Assembly (NCBI RefSeq): GCF_002105755.1
Contig: NZ_CP020821.1
Coordinates: 2,666,001-2,730,000 of the forward strand
Length of the DNA: 64,000 nt
Direction: 5' to 3'
DNA from: Mycobacterium colombiense CECT 3035
GTDB taxonomy: Bacteria; Actinomycetota; Actinomycetes; Mycobacteriales; Mycobacteriaceae
Shown: piece after piece, positions 32,918 to 41,990 of the stretch
Layout: the number at the start of each line of letters is the position of its first letter
Position numbering within the stretch: position 1 is the stretch's first letter
Notes under the pieces: model-generated
What the model was told of the DNA's origin: nothing
Seen by the model: only the letters and a program-made list of their open reading frames with translations
Databases searched by the model: none
Program-made: the position numbers and the translations under genes

Positions 32918-34645
32918 ATGAGCACGCGCCGCCACATCATCGTCAGCGGTGACGACGCGCTCGCGACCACGATCGCCGAGGAACTCAACCGCGCGGGCGC
33001 CACGATCGTCAAGCTGCACAGCGAGGAGCTCGCCGGGGCCGATCTCGCCCGCGCCGACGCCGTCGTGTGCGCCGGGGATGACGACGCGAAGAATCTCGAA
33101 ATCGCCTTGCTGGCAAGGAAAACCAATCCCCGTGTGCGCGTCGTTGCCCGCCTGGGCAACGACGTGCTGCGGGGGGCGGTGGCCGCCGACAACGGTCCCG
33201 GCGCCATCCTGGACGTCGCCGACCTCGCGGCGCCGTCGGTGGTCGAGGCCTGCCTGTCGAGCCATACGCATCCGGTCGAGGCGGCCGGCATCAAATTTCT
33301 GGTGTCGGGGGCCGAGGCGCCCCGCGACGCGACCCTTCGCGAGATCTATGGCGACCTGGCGCCGGTGGCGGTGATTCATGGCGAGAGCTCCGCCACGCCC
33401 GACGAGGTGGTCCCCTGCCCGGGGCGGGATCATCAAGTGCGCGCCGGCGACTGGACCGCGATGATCGGCAGCGCCGATGAGCTGGCCGCGCGGGGCATCA
33501 AGACGCCCCGGCCGAGCGCGACACGGTCGCGCCAATCGTGGATGCGGCGCATCTCGGATGCCGCGCGGGCGATGCGCGACGACGTCAACCCCATGCTCTT
33601 TCCCGCGATGCTGCTCGCGCTGAGCCTGCTGCTCGCCTCGACGGTCGTCGTGCACTTCTCCTACTCGAAGCCGCGACTGTCCTGGCTGGACGCCATGTAC
33701 TTCACCGCGGAAACCATCACCACCGTGGGCTACGGCGAGTTCACGTTCCTGCACCAATCGGCGTGGCTGCGGATCTTCGCCGTCGCCCTGATGTTCACCG
33801 GAGTGACCACCACCGCGCTGCTCGTCGCCTTCCTGGCCGACTTGCTGCTGTCGCGTCGCTTCGTCCAATCGGCCGGGGTCCGGCGGGCGCGCCACCTGCG
33901 CAACCACATCATCGTCGTCGGGCTGGGTTCGTTCGGCAGCCGCGTCGTCGGCGATCTGACCGCCGCCGGATACGACGTCGCGGTGATCGAGCGCGACGAG
34001 AACAACCGATTCCTCTCGACCGCAGACGAACTCGACGTGCCGGTGATCTTCGGGGACGCGACGCTGCGCCAGACGCTGGAGTCGGCCCGCGTCGACCGCG
34101 CCCGCGCCGTCGCGGTGCTGACCCAGGACGACATGGTCAACATCGAGACGGGCATCGTGCTGCGGGAGATGCTCGGCCCCCGGGTGATGCCCGAGGTCAA
34201 CCGGCCCGACGTGCCGATCGTGCTTCGGATCTATGACCGCACCCTGGGCGACGCGGTGGCCAAGCGGTTCGGTTTCGAGAACGTCCGCTCGACCGTCGAC
34301 CTGGCCGCGCCCTGGTTCATCGGCGCCGCGATGGGCCTGCAGGTGCTGGGGACGTTCTCGGTGGGGCCGCGTTCGTTCATGGTGGGCGCCATGCACGTGG
34401 CGCCCGGCAGCGAGCTCGACGGGCTGCGGATGTTCGAGATGTCCACCCAGACCCGGGTCATCGCGATCACCCGCCGGGATACGCCCGTCGAGTTGCATCC
34501 TCGCCGCGACGCGTGGCTTCGCGGCGGCGACACCGTGTACCTGGTGGGGCCGTACCGCGAGCTGCTGGAGACGCTGCGCAAAGGACAGCCGCCGCAGGAG
34601 CCCGCGGTCAACGAGGAGCGCCCGGCGGACAAGGCGACGACCTGA
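32918..34645 (+). CDS. Potassium channel protein with RCK domains on both sides of a two-helix pore
   Basis: 575 residues, start ATG 32918. An N-terminal TrkA-N/RCK-like domain (RHIIVSGDDALATTIAEELN, residues 5-150) precedes the pore: helix 1 about 226-246, selectivity filter TTVGYGEF (TVGYGE at 269-274), helix 2 about 284-310. A second RCK domain follows, with HIIVVGLGSFGSRVVGDLTA and GDATLRQTLESARVDRA. A C-terminal TrkA-C-like domain (about 480-560) completes it. The filter marks K+ selectivity. The first RCK lacks the canonical GxGxxG (it reads VSGDDA), so its nucleotide site may be lost. Confidence 0.88.
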   Translation: MSTRRHIIVSGDDALATTIAEELNRAGATIVKLHSEELAGADLARADAVVCAGDDDAKNLEIALLARKTNPRVRVVARLGNDVLRGAVAADNGPGAILDVADLAAPSVVEACLSSHTHPVEAAGIKFLVSGAEAPRDATLREIYGDLAPVAVIHGESSATPDEVVPCPGRDHQVRAGDWTAMIGSADELAARGIKTPRPSATRSRQSWMRRISDAARAMRDDVNPMLFPAMLLALSLLLASTVVVHFSYSKPRLSWLDAMYFTAETITTVGYGEFTFLHQSAWLRIFAVALMFTGVTTTALLVAFLADLLLSRRFVQSAGVRRARHLRNHIIVVGLGSFGSRVVGDLTAAGYDVAVIERDENNRFLSTADELDVPVIFGDATLRQTLESARVDRARAVAVLTQDDMVNIETGIVLREMLGPRVMPEVNRPDVPIVLRIYDRTLGDAVAKRFGFENVRSTVDLAAPWFIGAAMGLQVLGTFSVGPRSFMVGAMHVAPGSELDGLRMFEMSTQTRVIAITRRDTPVELHPRRDAWLRGGDTVYLVGPYRELLETLRKGQPPQEPAVNEERPADKATT

Positions 34646-34668
34646 GACTTCCCGGCGCCACGTCCGGG

Positions 34669-35541
34669 TCAGGACGCCGACCAGCCCAGTGACCCCGCGC
34701 CGCCGGATCCGTCGGCGCGGCCGACATGCCGGGCGCACCATTCGGCCAGCTCGTGACGGGCCGCGACGGTCACCGGGTGCTCTACACCGAGCACGCGCGC
34801 CTCTTCGTCGACCAACGCCGCCCACGCGGCGACCTCGTCGGTGACGCCCGCCCGGTCCGGGGCCCAGAGCGTGAACATGTGCCGGGCCAGGAGCAGGTGC
34901 ACGTGGTCGGCGCCGAGTTTTTCGCGCAAATCGCGGATCAACGGTTCGAGCTCGGCGATGGCCGCCGGAACGTCGCCCGCCCGGCCCCGCCAGATCGCCA
35001 GCATCAACCTGGTTCCCAGGGTGTCCGCGTGGTCGTCACCGAGCACGCGACGGCGCGCGGCGAGGACCTGTTCACCCTCGGCCATTGCGCCCACGACATC
35101 GCCTATCTCCCAACGCTTCTCGGCGATCTTCTCGCGCGCGACCAGCACACTCTCGTGCTCGCCGCCCAAGACGCGCTGCTCGTCGGCGAACAGCTGCGAC
35201 CACTCGGCAAGCGATGACAGCGAAGGTTGTTGGCGGCCCGCCAACAGGTGGCGAGCGGTCAGAGTGCTCAGGTGGTCGCGACCGAGCACCTCGACGAGGT
35301 CGGGTATGAGCCGCGCGAACTCGTCGTAGGCCACGGCTTCCTCGCCCGCCCGCAGCTGCAAGGTGGCCAGCGACACCTTGAGTTCCAGGACCGTGGCGTG
35401 CCGCTCGCCCAGGGTCGCCCGGCAGAGGGTGACCAGCTCGTTTGCCTGGCGCGCGGCCCCGGCGTAATCACCGTGATTCGCGCACTCCGTCATCAGCCCG
35501 GTCAGTTCGGCCAGCGGGGCGGGCAACTCCTGCTGCGTCAT
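34669..35541 (-). CDS. Tetratricopeptide-repeat protein
   Basis: 290 residues built from about six 42-residue helical hairpins of the kinesin-light-chain-like TPR type, with recurring blocks such as LGERHATVLELKVSLATLQL, LGDDHADTLGTRLMLAIWRG and LGVEHPVTVAARHELAEWCA. There is no signal peptide or catalytic domain; it probably scaffolds other proteins. A Gly/Ser tail ends it. Convergent with the potassium channel gene, 23 bases apart. Confidence 0.82.
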   Translation of the reverse strand: MTQQELPAPLAELTGLMTECANHGDYAGAARQANELVTLCRATLGERHATVLELKVSLATLQLRAGEEAVAYDEFARLIPDLVEVLGRDHLSTLTARHLLAGRQQPSLSSLAEWSQLFADEQRVLGGEHESVLVAREKIAEKRWEIGDVVGAMAEGEQVLAARRRVLGDDHADTLGTRLMLAIWRGRAGDVPAAIAELEPLIRDLREKLGADHVHLLLARHMFTLWAPDRAGVTDEVAAWAALVDEEARVLGVEHPVTVAARHELAEWCARHVGRADGSGGAGSLGWSAS

Positions 35542-35618
35542 TCGCTAATGAAATCGCCACCGCATCGACGCGGCAATTCACCCCATCTGACCTGCAGCGA
35601 CGCCGCCGGACGGTCGGC

Positions 35619-36509
35619 CTACAGTCGCGCCGCCACGTCCGCTGCGCGACGAACCTCATCGACATCCGCGCTCGTCGGGATGAGCTGAACCTCGTCGGTG
35701 CCGATGTCCTCGAACCGGCGCAACACGTCCAGCAGCTCGTCTTCGCTGCCGGCCCAGCCCGTCATCGGCGCCATCGCGTCGACGTACTCGGCCGGTATCC
35801 AGTTCATGTAGCGGCGCAAATGACGGTGGATCTGGCCGCGAGACTCCTCGGGGGATCCGAACGCGAACCAGAACGACGTGATCAGGTGGGGTTTGGGCTT
35901 GCCGGCCTGGGCCCAGGCCTCCCGGGTCACGTCGAACAGCTCGTTCTGCTTGGCGACGTCGAGGTCCAGGGTGGTGCCGGCCAGCCCGTCGGCCCACGCG
36001 GCCGCGCTGCGGATGGTTTTCGGCCCGATGCTGCCGACCAACAGCGGCGGGCCGCCAGGCTGGACCGGCGCCGGCCCGACGGGCAGCACCGAGTCGGTGG
36101 TCTTCTCCCCCGCCCAGACGCGCTTCATCACGGCTACGCGTTCGGCCATGCCGCGCATCGTCTGCGTCGCCGGGTCGGCGCTCACGGCGTGGTAGTCCTC
36201 GTGCCGGCCGCCGACACCGATGCCCACGGTCAACCGGCCGCCGCTGAGCAGGTCACCGGTCGACAGCCCCTTGGCGAGCATGACGGGATCGTGCAGCTGC
36301 GGCACGATCACGGTCGTCAGGAGCCGCACCCGGTTGGTCCAGGCGGCCAGCGAGCCCAGCAACGTCAGGTTGTCCGGGTTGTCGAAGGCGATCCGCTCGC
36401 CCCAGCACAGCGACGAGAACGGGCCCTCGTCGATGGCGCGCGCCCACGTCTCGAGCACCGTCGCATCCAAATCCGGCTCCATGACCGGCATCGTCATCGC
36501 AATCCGCAC
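35619..36509 (-). CDS. LLM-class (luciferase-like) F420-dependent oxidoreductase
   Basis: 296-residue TIM-barrel protein. The start is put at GTG 36509 (RIAMTMPVMEPDLDATVLET); the open frame extends far upstream but overlaps the divergent VOC gene. Family motifs are SLCWGERIAFDNPDNLTLLG, RVRLLTTVIVPQLHDPVMLA, LSGGRLTVGIGVGGRHEDY and PLLVGSIGPKTIRSAAAWAD. F420 is the likely cofactor in mycobacteria; substrate unknown. Confidence 0.88.
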   Translation of the reverse strand: MRIAMTMPVMEPDLDATVLETWARAIDEGPFSSLCWGERIAFDNPDNLTLLGSLAAWTNRVRLLTTVIVPQLHDPVMLAKGLSTGDLLSGGRLTVGIGVGGRHEDYHAVSADPATQTMRGMAERVAVMKRVWAGEKTTDSVLPVGPAPVQPGGPPLLVGSIGPKTIRSAAAWADGLAGTTLDLDVAKQNELFDVTREAWAQAGKPKPHLITSFWFAFGSPEESRGQIHRHLRRYMNWIPAEYVDAMAPMTGWAGSEDELLDVLRRFEDIGTDEVQLIPTSADVDEVRRAADVAARL

Positions 36510-36554
36510 GACGGCGATTCTGGCATGTTTGATCCCGGGCCCTTCGGTGGAACC

Positions 36555-36977
36555 ATGGACGGGGTGGCGTTCACCAGTAGTTCCATCGCACATGTCCGGC
36601 TGACCGTGACCGATATCGAGCGGTCGCGGCAGTTCTACGAGAGCGTGTTCGGTTGGCCGGTGTTGATCGAAGTTCCCGAGAATGCCGACGAACCCACCCG
36701 CAACCAGCTGAGCTTCCTGTTCGGTGGCGTCATCTACGACCTCGGCGGGACGCTCCTGGGGCTGCGGCCGGTCGCCGCCGACCGCTTCGACGAGGACCGC
36801 GTCGGGCTCGACCACATCGCCTTTCGGCTCGCCAGCAAAGACGAGTTGGATTCGGCGGCAGCACATCTCGACGAACTGGGCGTGGCCCACGAGCCGGTCA
36901 AAGACATCGGGCCGTCCTACATCCTGGAATTCCGCGATCCCGACAACATCGCCTTGGAGCTGACGGCACCGAAGTAG
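36555..36977 (+). CDS. VOC-superfamily (glyoxalase/dioxygenase fold) protein
   Basis: 140 residues with the paired beta-alpha-beta-beta-beta modules of the VOC fold: IAHVRLTVTDIERSRQFYES, then VFGWPVLIEVP, GLDHIAFRLASKDELDSAAA and the C-terminal YILEFRDPDNIALELTAP. Metal-ligand positions are His23 (IAHVRL), His89 (LDHIAF) and the Glu in the closing ALELT strand. Divergent from the LLM oxidoreductase. Reaction unknown. Confidence 0.85.
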   Translation: MDGVAFTSSSIAHVRLTVTDIERSRQFYESVFGWPVLIEVPENADEPTRNQLSFLFGGVIYDLGGTLLGLRPVAADRFDEDRVGLDHIAFRLASKDELDSAAAHLDELGVAHEPVKDIGPSYILEFRDPDNIALELTAPK

Positions 36978-37024
36978 CGCGGCGTTGTCGCGCCGGGCAT
37001 CGGAGTGGTTGACTGGAAAGAACT

Positions 37025-37413
37025 ATGACCATCAGTTTCAACCACACCATCGTCGCGTCACGCGACAAACGCGAAGCCGCCCAGTTTCTCGCCGAGCTTT
37101 TCGGCCTGCCCAGCCCAAAGCCCTTCGGCCACTTCATGGTTGTCGAGCTCGCGCACGGCGCGTCTCTCGATTACGCGGATACCCCCGACGGCGAGGAGAT
37201 CCGGCGTCAGCACTACGCGTTCCTGGTTTCCGAGGACGACTTCGACGCCATCTACGGCAAGATCACATCGCGCAACTTGGAGCACTGGGCGGACCCGGGG
37301 CCAACCGGCCCGGTGAGATCAACCACCGCGACGGCGGGCGTGGCGTGTACTTCCTCGATCCTTCGGGGCACGCCATGGAGATCCTCACGCGCCCCTACGG
37401 CTCTGGCGGCTGA
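37025..37413 (+). pseudogene. Second VOC-superfamily protein, apparent frameshift
   Basis: It begins TISFNHTIVASRDKREAAQF and runs normally to NLEHWADPG; the frame then reads into unrelated Ser/Thr/Arg-rich residues. The next frame supplies the expected ending ANRPGEINHRDGGRGVYFLD, PSGHAMEILTRPYGSGG, with the C-terminal VOC metal ligand region. One base missing from the G run at 37297-37300 explains it; the repaired protein has 129 residues. The break may be a sequencing error. It follows the first VOC gene by 47 bases, perhaps in one operon. Confidence 0.8.
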
Positions 37414-37440
37414 CGCGCGGGCGGCGGTACGCCGGACAGC

Positions 37441-37869
37441 TCACTCGTCGATGTTCGTGGCGTCCACGTCGTGCCGCACGACCCGCACCTTGCCGTGCGG
37501 CAGGCAGGCGGCATATCCGTGGTACTTGCCGTACAGCTCCCACGCGGTGGCATGGTCGTCCGCAGGCACATCGATGATGTGACCGTCGGAGAACTCCAGG
37601 TGAAGATCGCCGGAGTCGAACCAGTCGAAGCCTGTGCAGTTTTGCCCGGAGAAATCAAAGAGCGGGCGTTCCTGGACGGCGGGGCCATTTGGGTCGATCT
37701 CGACGACTTCGGCGGGGGCGTTGGCAATGGCCGGCAGGGTCAGGCGGATCGGCACCGAAATGACAAGTTCGTTGTCATCGTCGAAGTTCAGCACCAAACC
37801 GTCGCGGAACATGATCCGCTGTAACGCGCAGCCCTCGAGCCAATGCCCGATCATTTTCGATTCGGCCAT
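37441..37869 (-). CDS. DUF6188-like small protein
   Basis: 142 residues, start ATG 37869 (AESKMIGHWLEGCALQRIMF). An all-beta, acidic protein: GLVLNFDDDNELVISVPIRL, GFDWFDSGDLHLEFSDGHII and a C-terminal KYHGYAACLPHGKVRVVRHD. The pattern resembles DUF6188, a family without known function; this assignment is tentative. The 179 bases between it and the Rrf2 gene show no gene. Confidence 0.75.
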   Translation of the reverse strand: MAESKMIGHWLEGCALQRIMFRDGLVLNFDDDNELVISVPIRLTLPAIANAPAEVVEIDPNGPAVQERPLFDFSGQNCTGFDWFDSGDLHLEFSDGHIIDVPADDHATAWELYGKYHGYAACLPHGKVRVVRHDVDATNIDE

Positions 37870-38048
37870 ATCCTCACTCCGTCCTCGATAAGTCCAGTGC
37901 ACATAAGCCGTGCACCGCTCGGCAGAGCGTCAGATGATGAGGGTTCCCGCGTGGCTGGGTAGTTAACCGCCGCTCAGCAGATGTCTGGCCGGAGGGGTAT
38001 GGGTTTCCGTGACGCCCGGCCCCGGCGATCGCGACCCGCTGGCGGCGG

Positions 38049-38534
38049 CTAATCGCCGGTGCGCGCCGTGCCGTGCCGCTGGCTTTCCTGCTTGCGGTAG
38101 TCGTCGGCCAACTGCGCGACGTGCTTGGGCAGGCCGCCGGTGGCGACATCGGCCAGCGTGGTCTCTTCCAGCACCGACCGCATGCTGGCCCGCAGCGCGC
38201 GCCAGACGTCGGTGAGCGCGGCCGTCGGTCCCGAGTACGGCAGGTCGCCGAGCCCGATGTCACGGACGCTGGCCAGCGGGCCGTCGATACAGCGCAGCAC
38301 GTCGGCGATGCTGATCTCTTTCCCGGACCGGGCCAATTCGTAGCCGCCCTCGCGACCGCGGTGGCTGCGGACCAGCCGGTCGGTGCGCAGGTTCGTCAGG
38401 ATGTCGACCAGAAATTGCGGCGGAATGCCCTGGGCCTGGGCCAGATCGTCGGTCTTCACCAGCGTTCCGTCGGGCACCGTGGCGAGCTGGATCATCGCCC
38501 GCACGGCATACTCCGCCTTCGCCGACATGCGCAC
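38049..38534 (-). CDS. Rrf2-family transcriptional regulator (Rv1287-like)
   Basis: 161 residues. A winged-helix domain at the N-terminus ([56 protein letters not shown]) is followed by the dimerisation helix. Only one cysteine (RCIDGP) is present, so it cannot hold an IscR-type Fe-S cluster and is closer to CymR-like members that sense cysteine supply. It lies 57 bases downstream of cysNC on the same strand, suggesting control of the sulfate-assimilation operon. Confidence 0.9.
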   Translation of the reverse strand: MRMSAKAEYAVRAMIQLATVPDGTLVKTDDLAQAQGIPPQFLVDILTNLRTDRLVRSHRGREGGYELARSGKEISIADVLRCIDGPLASVRDIGLGDLPYSGPTAALTDVWRALRASMRSVLEETTLADVATGGLPKHVAQLADDYRKQESQRHGTARTGD

Positions 38535-38591
38535 TCACAGGATTGTGCCACCCGACGACACCATTTCGGCGCAGCCTGGCTGATCTGGCCG

Positions 38592-40433
38592 CTACCCGCG
38601 TGATTCGAGCAGGTCGATGACCCGCTGCGCCTGCTCCTCGACGGTATCGTCCGGGGTGAGCCGCAGGTCGGGGTTCACCGGCGCCTGATACGGGCTGTCG
38701 ATGCCGGTGAACTGGCTGATCTCACCCGAGCGCGCCTTCGCGTACAGGCCCTTGGGATCACGCTTTTCGCATTCCTCGATCGGGGTGTCGCAGAACACCT
38801 CGACGAAATCGAAGCCGCCCTCGGCGTGCACGTTGCGGGCCAGTTCCCGCTGCTCGGCCAGCGGGCTGATCGCCGGCACCAGCACCACGTTGCCGCAGTC
38901 GGCGAGCAGCGCCGCCACATGCGCCAGCCGGCGCAGGTTTTCGGCCCGGTCGGCCATGGAAAAGCCCAGGTCCCCGTTCAGGCCATGCCGCAGATTGTCG
39001 CCGTCGAGAACGTATGCCGGAGTGCCCGTTTGGAGCAGCTTCTGCTCGACCAGCATCGCCACCGACGATTTGCCGGAGCCGGACAGGCCGGTGAACCACA
39101 CCGTCTTGCCTCGTGGCCGAGCCTCGGCGATGGCGGATGACTTGTGCCGCACGGTGTTCGGGCTGGCAGCCTGCGCCGAGGCGTCACGCAGCACCATGCC
39201 GGCCGCCACCGTTCCATTGGTGTGCGGGTCGATGAGGATGAACGAACCGGTGCTGGCATTACGCGTGTACTCGTCGAGCAACAGCGGCACCTGGGTGCGC
39301 AGCGAAATGCGGCCGAGTTCGTTGAGCTTCAACGCCGTTGCCGTCTTGTCGCGATGCAGCGTGTTGACGTCGAGCCGGTAGTCGAGCGCGGTCACCTTGG
39401 CGTGCGTGGTGCGGGTGGTGTGCTTGATGACGTAGTCGCGGCCGGGTTCGAGCGCCGCGTCGTCGGCCATCCAGCACACCGTCGCGTCGAACTCCCGCGC
39501 GATTCGGGGCTGATTGTGGGTGCGGGCGATCAAGTCGCCGCGCGAGATGTCGATCTCGTCGGCCAGGGTCAGCGATACGGCCATCGGCGAGAACGCTTCT
39601 TGCACCGGCCCATTCGGCCCGTCGATCGCGGTGATCCGGGTCTGCTTGCCCGCGGGCAGCACCACCACCTCGTCGCCGGGACGCATGACCCCGCTGGCGA
39701 CGGTACCGGCGTAGCTGCGGTGGTCCTGATGCTCCCGGGTGTGTGGGCGGATGACGTACTGGACCGGGAACCGCACGTCGACCATGTTGCGGTCACCGGC
39801 GATGTACACCTCTTCGAGGTGCGACAGCAACGCCGGACCCTCGTACCAGGGTGTCTGGTCCGACTTGGTCACCACGTTGTCGCCGTGTAGCGCCGAGAGC
39901 GGGATGGTGGCCACGTCGTGCACGTCCAGGCGCGCGGCGAACGCGTGGAATTCGTCCCGGATCGCCTCGAATTTCTCTCTGTCCCAATCGATCAGGTCCA
40001 TCTTGTTGACCGCGAGCACGATGTGCTGAATGCCCAGCAGGGACGCCAGGAAGGCGTGCCTGCGCGACTGTTCGAGCAAGCCGTGACGCGCGTCGACCAG
40101 CACGATCACCAGCCCGGCGGTGGACGCGCCGGTCACCATGTTGCGGGTGTACTGGATGTGGCCGGGCGTGTCGGCGATGATGAATTTCCGCTTGGGAGTG
40201 GCGAAGTAGCGGTAGGCGACGTCGATCGTGATGCCCTGCTCGCGCTCGGCCCGCAGGCCGTCGGTCACCAGCGCCAGATCGGTGTAGTCGTGTCCGCGGT
40301 CCTTGGACGTCTGCTCCACCGCCGCCCATTGGTCTTCCATCACGGCCTTGGAGTCATAGAGCAGCCGACCGATCAGGGTCGACTTGCCGTCGTCGACGGA
40401 ACCCGCAGTGGCCAAGCGCAATAGCGTTGTCAT
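38592..40433 (-). CDS. cysNC: Bifunctional sulfate adenylyltransferase GTPase subunit / APS kinase
   Basis: 613 residues. The N-terminal EF-Tu-like GTPase (GSVDDGKSTLIGRLLYDSK, DTPGHIQYTRNM, NKMDLIDWD) drives sulfate adenylylation with CysD. The C-terminal APS kinase domain has its P-loop GLSGSGKSS at about 449-457, then DGDNLRHGLNGDLGFSMADR and FTGIDSPYQAP. The fusion is the usual mycobacterial arrangement (Rv1286). The ATG shares one base with the cysD stop (TGATG), so the two are coupled. Confidence 0.97.
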   Translation of the reverse strand: MTTLLRLATAGSVDDGKSTLIGRLLYDSKAVMEDQWAAVEQTSKDRGHDYTDLALVTDGLRAEREQGITIDVAYRYFATPKRKFIIADTPGHIQYTRNMVTGASTAGLVIVLVDARHGLLEQSRRHAFLASLLGIQHIVLAVNKMDLIDWDREKFEAIRDEFHAFAARLDVHDVATIPLSALHGDNVVTKSDQTPWYEGPALLSHLEEVYIAGDRNMVDVRFPVQYVIRPHTREHQDHRSYAGTVASGVMRPGDEVVVLPAGKQTRITAIDGPNGPVQEAFSPMAVSLTLADEIDISRGDLIARTHNQPRIAREFDATVCWMADDAALEPGRDYVIKHTTRTTHAKVTALDYRLDVNTLHRDKTATALKLNELGRISLRTQVPLLLDEYTRNASTGSFILIDPHTNGTVAAGMVLRDASAQAASPNTVRHKSSAIAEARPRGKTVWFTGLSGSGKSSVAMLVEQKLLQTGTPAYVLDGDNLRHGLNGDLGFSMADRAENLRRLAHVAALLADCGNVVLVPAISPLAEQRELARNVHAEGGFDFVEVFCDTPIEECEKRDPKGLYAKARSGEISQFTGIDSPYQAPVNPDLRLTPDDTVEEQAQRVIDLLESRG

Positions 40434-41362
40434 CAGAAGTACCCCTGCCGTTTGCGGTCTTCCATGCCGGCCTCGGAGATCCGGTCGTCGGCTCGGGTCG
40501 CCCCGCGTTCGGTCAGGCGCGACACCGCGGTCTCGGCGATGACCTCGTCCACGGTGGCGGCCTGCGATTCCACGCATCCGGTGCACGTGACGTCCCCGAC
40601 GGTGCGGAACCGCACCGTCGCTTCGAATACGGGTTCGTCGTCACGCGGATGCATATTCTTGTCGACCGCCAGCAGCATGCCGTCGCGGCGGAACACCTTG
40701 CGCTGGTGGGCGTAATAGATCGACGGCAGCGCGATGTTCTCGGCGCCGATGTAGGACCATATGTCGAACTCGGTCCAGTTGGACAGCGGGAACACCCGGA
40801 TGTGCTCGCCCTTGTGATGCCTGCCGTTGTAGAGGTTCCACAGCTCGGGCCGCTGCGCCTTGGGATCCCACTGGCCGAACTCGTCGCGGAAGCTGAACAC
40901 CCGCTCCTTGGCGCGCGCCTTCTCTTCGTCGCGGCGCGCTCCCCCGAACGCGGCGTCGAACTTGTTCTCCCGGATGGCACGCAGCAGCGTGACCGTCTGG
41001 ATCGGGTTGCGGCCCTGGCGCGGCTCGACGACCCGGCCGGCGTCGATGTCCTCCTGAACCGAGGCGACCACCAGGCGCACGCCGTGCTCGGCCACCAGCT
41101 CGTCGCGGGTCGCGATCACCTCGTCGAAGTTGTGCCCGGTGTCGACGTGCATCACCGGGAACGGCAGCCGCCCGGGACGGAAGGCCCGCAGCGCCAGGTG
41201 CAGCATGACGATGGAGTCCTTGCCGCCGGAGAAGAGCAGCACCGGCCTTTCGAACTCCGCGGCAACCTCACGGATGATGTGGATCGCCTCCGCCTCCAGC
41301 GAGCGCAGATGGCTCAACTCGTACTGTCCGGCGGCCGGTGCCACCGTCACATCACTGGTCAT
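40433..41362 (-). CDS. cysD: Sulfate adenylyltransferase subunit 2
   Basis: 309-residue PAPS-reductase-like catalytic subunit making APS from sulfate and ATP. The PP-loop is LLFSGGKDSIVMLHLALRAF; further motifs are HVDTGHNFDEVI, FDAAFGGARRDEEKARAKER and NWTEFDIWSYI. It is the first gene of the cysD-cysNC-rrf2 operon. Confidence 0.97.
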   Translation of the reverse strand: MTSDVTVAPAAGQYELSHLRSLEAEAIHIIREVAAEFERPVLLFSGGKDSIVMLHLALRAFRPGRLPFPVMHVDTGHNFDEVIATRDELVAEHGVRLVVASVQEDIDAGRVVEPRQGRNPIQTVTLLRAIRENKFDAAFGGARRDEEKARAKERVFSFRDEFGQWDPKAQRPELWNLYNGRHHKGEHIRVFPLSNWTEFDIWSYIGAENIALPSIYYAHQRKVFRRDGMLLAVDKNMHPRDDEPVFEATVRFRTVGDVTCTGCVESQAATVDEVIAETAVSRLTERGATRADDRISEAGMEDRKRQGYF

Positions 41363-41416
41363 AGCTTCCTTCGATTAAAACCTGGCAGAACTGACCATAT
41401 TTGGCATCTTAACGAT

Positions 41417-41447
41417 AAATAAGACCAGCTCGGCCCTCCGCTGTCAA
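41417..41447 (-). promoter_or_regulatory. Putative cysD promoter
   Basis: Within the 184-base gap upstream of cysD the minus strand has a consensus -35 TTGACA (41447-41442) and, 18-19 bases on, an AT-rich CTTATTT that could act as -10. The following 60 bases up to the start are unusually AT-rich for this genome and could carry a regulator site. No CymR-type box could be assigned. Confidence 0.45.
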
Positions 41448-41546
41448 CCGCGGGCCCGCCTGGCACGCACGCCGGTCACCGGACACATCACGTCAAGAGT
41501 CGCGGCAGTACTTTTGCGGCCGATTGTGGTGCGAAAGCATGGACGG

Positions 41547-41987
41547 ATGACTGCCACCCCTGAAACCGCCGGGCCATCCGCGCCGAGCGGTCGCGATGTC
41601 ATCGCGCAGTTCCTCCCCCAATCCCCGTTCGTCGTCAAGCTGGGCATCGTCGCCGACCGCCTCGAAGAGGACGAGGTGCGGCTGCGCCTGCCCTGGGACC
41701 CGTCCAACGTGACCCTCGGCGACATGGTCCACGGCGGGGCCATCGCCACGCTCGCCGATCTCACCGTGATGGCGGCGGCGTGGTGCGGCGCGCAGGCACC
41801 GCCCGAGCTGCGGGGCGTGACGGTGTCGCTCACGCTGGACTTCATGGCCCCAGCCCGGGCCACCGACGTGATCGGCGTGGGCCGCGTCCTACGGCGCGGC
41901 CGCTCACTGGTCAACTGCGAGGCCGAGATCGTCGACCCGCAGGGCACGCTGGTCGCCAAGGCGCTGGCGACCTACAAGGTCGGGTGA
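41547..41987 (+). CDS. PaaI-type hotdog-fold thioesterase
   Basis: 146 residues, start ATG 41547. Hotdog-fold landmarks are LGDMVHGGAIATLADLTVMA (the HGG loop and helix) and TVSLTLDFMAPARATDVIGV, ending LVAKALATYKV. Such enzymes hydrolyse acyl-CoA thioesters; substrate unknown. Convergent with the carbonic anhydrase gene with a 3-base gap. Confidence 0.88.
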   Translation: MTATPETAGPSAPSGRDVIAQFLPQSPFVVKLGIVADRLEEDEVRLRLPWDPSNVTLGDMVHGGAIATLADLTVMAAAWCGAQAPPELRGVTVSLTLDFMAPARATDVIGVGRVLRRGRSLVNCEAEIVDPQGTLVAKALATYKVG

Positions 41988-41990
41988 GGT

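Noticed and set aside
35442..36554. Long plus-strand frame running into the first VOC gene (511 residues in total)
   Set aside because: Everything before ATG 36555 is antisense to the LLM oxidoreductase and the TPR gene end and lacks VOC features.
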